Source: Deltaproteobacteria bacterium (GTDB lineage Bacteria; UBA10199; DSSB01). Taken from it: a stretch of DNA of 6,147 nucleotides. The position numbers and the translations under genes were made by a program. Positions 5,563 through 6,147 of this stretch are shown here, one piece after another. The notes below the pieces were generated by a model. The model did no database searches, was not told the DNA's origin, and saw nothing but the letters and a program-made list of their open reading frames with translations. Each line of letters starts with the position of its first letter. The first letter of the stretch is position 1. Location: positions 1-6,147 of the forward strand of contig JAGRNM010000085.1 in assembly GCA_020440745.1 (NCBI GenBank), in the 5' to 3' direction.

Positions 5563-6147
5563 ATGTATCAGTTTGCTTTTCCATGGACTTTGCTATTACT
5601 TCTTTTGCCTGTTCTTTTATGGCTTTGGCGACGACGGGGTTTTGCGCGGCCTTTTTTAAGTTTTTCCTTAACCCATCGTCTTAGTCCTTTAAAATCTCCG
5701 GGTACCGATCTCTGGATCAAGTGGCATGGAGCCCTGCCTTATTTGGCCATGATTTTAATGATTTTAGCCCTAGCTAGACCCCAACGTTTTGAAAAAGAAA
5801 CCCAGGTCTTAAGCGAGGGAATTGACCTTATTTTAGCCATTGATGTGAGTGAATCCATGGCAGCCTTAGATTTTGAGCTAGAAGGAAAACCAGTCAATCG
5901 ACTTACCGTAGTTAAAAAAGTGGTAAGGGATTTTATTTCTAAACAAGTAGGTAACCGTCTTGGCATGGTGCTTTTTGGAGAGGCTGCTTACACTCAAAGT
6001 CCTATTACTTTGGATTATGAAGTGTTAATTCAATTATTAAATCAGGCTAAGATTGGTATGGCTGGCAATGGAACTGCCGTAGGAGAGGGATTAGCCCTAA
6101 GTGTCAAGCGTCTTAAGGATTTAGAATCCAAATCTAAGGTCGTTATT
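5563..6147 (+). CDS. batA: BatA-like VWA-domain membrane protein, N-terminal 195 residues, cut by window edge
   Basis: The open frame runs from the ATG at 5563 to the window edge (195 codons) without a stop. It shows the BatA layout: a first hydrophobic segment at about 5-22, a basic stretch, a second at about 59-72 ending in ARPQ (71-74), and then a VWA domain. The metal-ion-dependent adhesion site motif DVSESM is at 94-99, with a likely coordinating Thr171 in GNGTAVGEGLAL. The domain probably lies in the periplasm or at the membrane face, with a second C-terminal helix expected beyond the window. In bat clusters this gene is usually followed by a second VWA gene (batB), a TPR gene (batC) and batD. 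The name batA rests on gene order and motifs; batB has a similar start, so the specific letter is less sure than the family. Confidence 0.88.
   Translation, partial: MYQFAFPWTLLLLLLPVLLWLWRRRGFARPFLSFSLTHRLSPLKSPGTDLWIKWHGALPYLAMILMILALARPQRFEKETQVLSEGIDLILAIDVSESMAALDFELEGKPVNRLTVVKKVVRDFISKQVGNRLGMVLFGEAAYTQSPITLDYEVLIQLLNQAKIGMAGNGTAVGEGLALSVKRLKDLESKSKVVI

Noticed and set aside
5739..5966. Minus-strand open frame inside the VWA gene
   Set aside because: It is antisense to the second membrane segment and metal-site motif of the BatA-like protein, and nothing supports it.

Overview
The window is ordinary-looking bacterial chromosome of fairly low G+C (judged by eye, low forties percent), densely coding, with no RNA gene, insertion sequence, CRISPR array or integration site. 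It holds two divergent transcription units that start on either side of a 92-base gap (1852-1943).

Leftward unit (minus strand): a 248-residue protein of no family I recognise (1105-1851), then dnaK (1-994). DnaK runs off the left edge after 331 residues, covering most of its nucleotide-binding domain. The 110 bases between them carry a good ribosome binding site for dnaK. They also hold a 27-base inverted repeat with 9-base arms and a 9-base spacer. That is the geometry of the CIRCE heat-shock operator, but the arm sequence is not CIRCE.

Rightward unit (plus strand): dnaJ (1944-3047), a MoxR-family AAA+ ATPase (3070-4059), a DUF58 protein (4117-4992), a single-pass membrane protein (5011-5559) and a BatA-like von Willebrand A (VWA) membrane protein (5563 onward, cut by the right edge). 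The last four are the usual head of a moxR/bat ('Bacteroides aerotolerance') cluster. In such clusters an AAA+ ATPase is thought to act on VWA proteins at the membrane or in the periplasm. The gaps of 22, 57, 18 and 3 bases suggest one operon with dnaJ at its head.

The Hsp70 system (dnaK, dnaJ) and the MoxR/VWA system therefore sit side by side, and DnaJ may be co-expressed with the MoxR cluster rather than with DnaK. The DnaK sequence, including an N-terminal extension of about eight residues like that of chlamydial DnaK, and the bat-type cluster would fit a member of the Planctomycetes-Verrucomicrobia-Chlamydiae group or a neighbouring Gram-negative phylum. This placement comes from memory of family sequences and is weak. 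The least explained item is the 248-residue protein co-oriented with dnaK. I see no clear evidence of a wholly new system.
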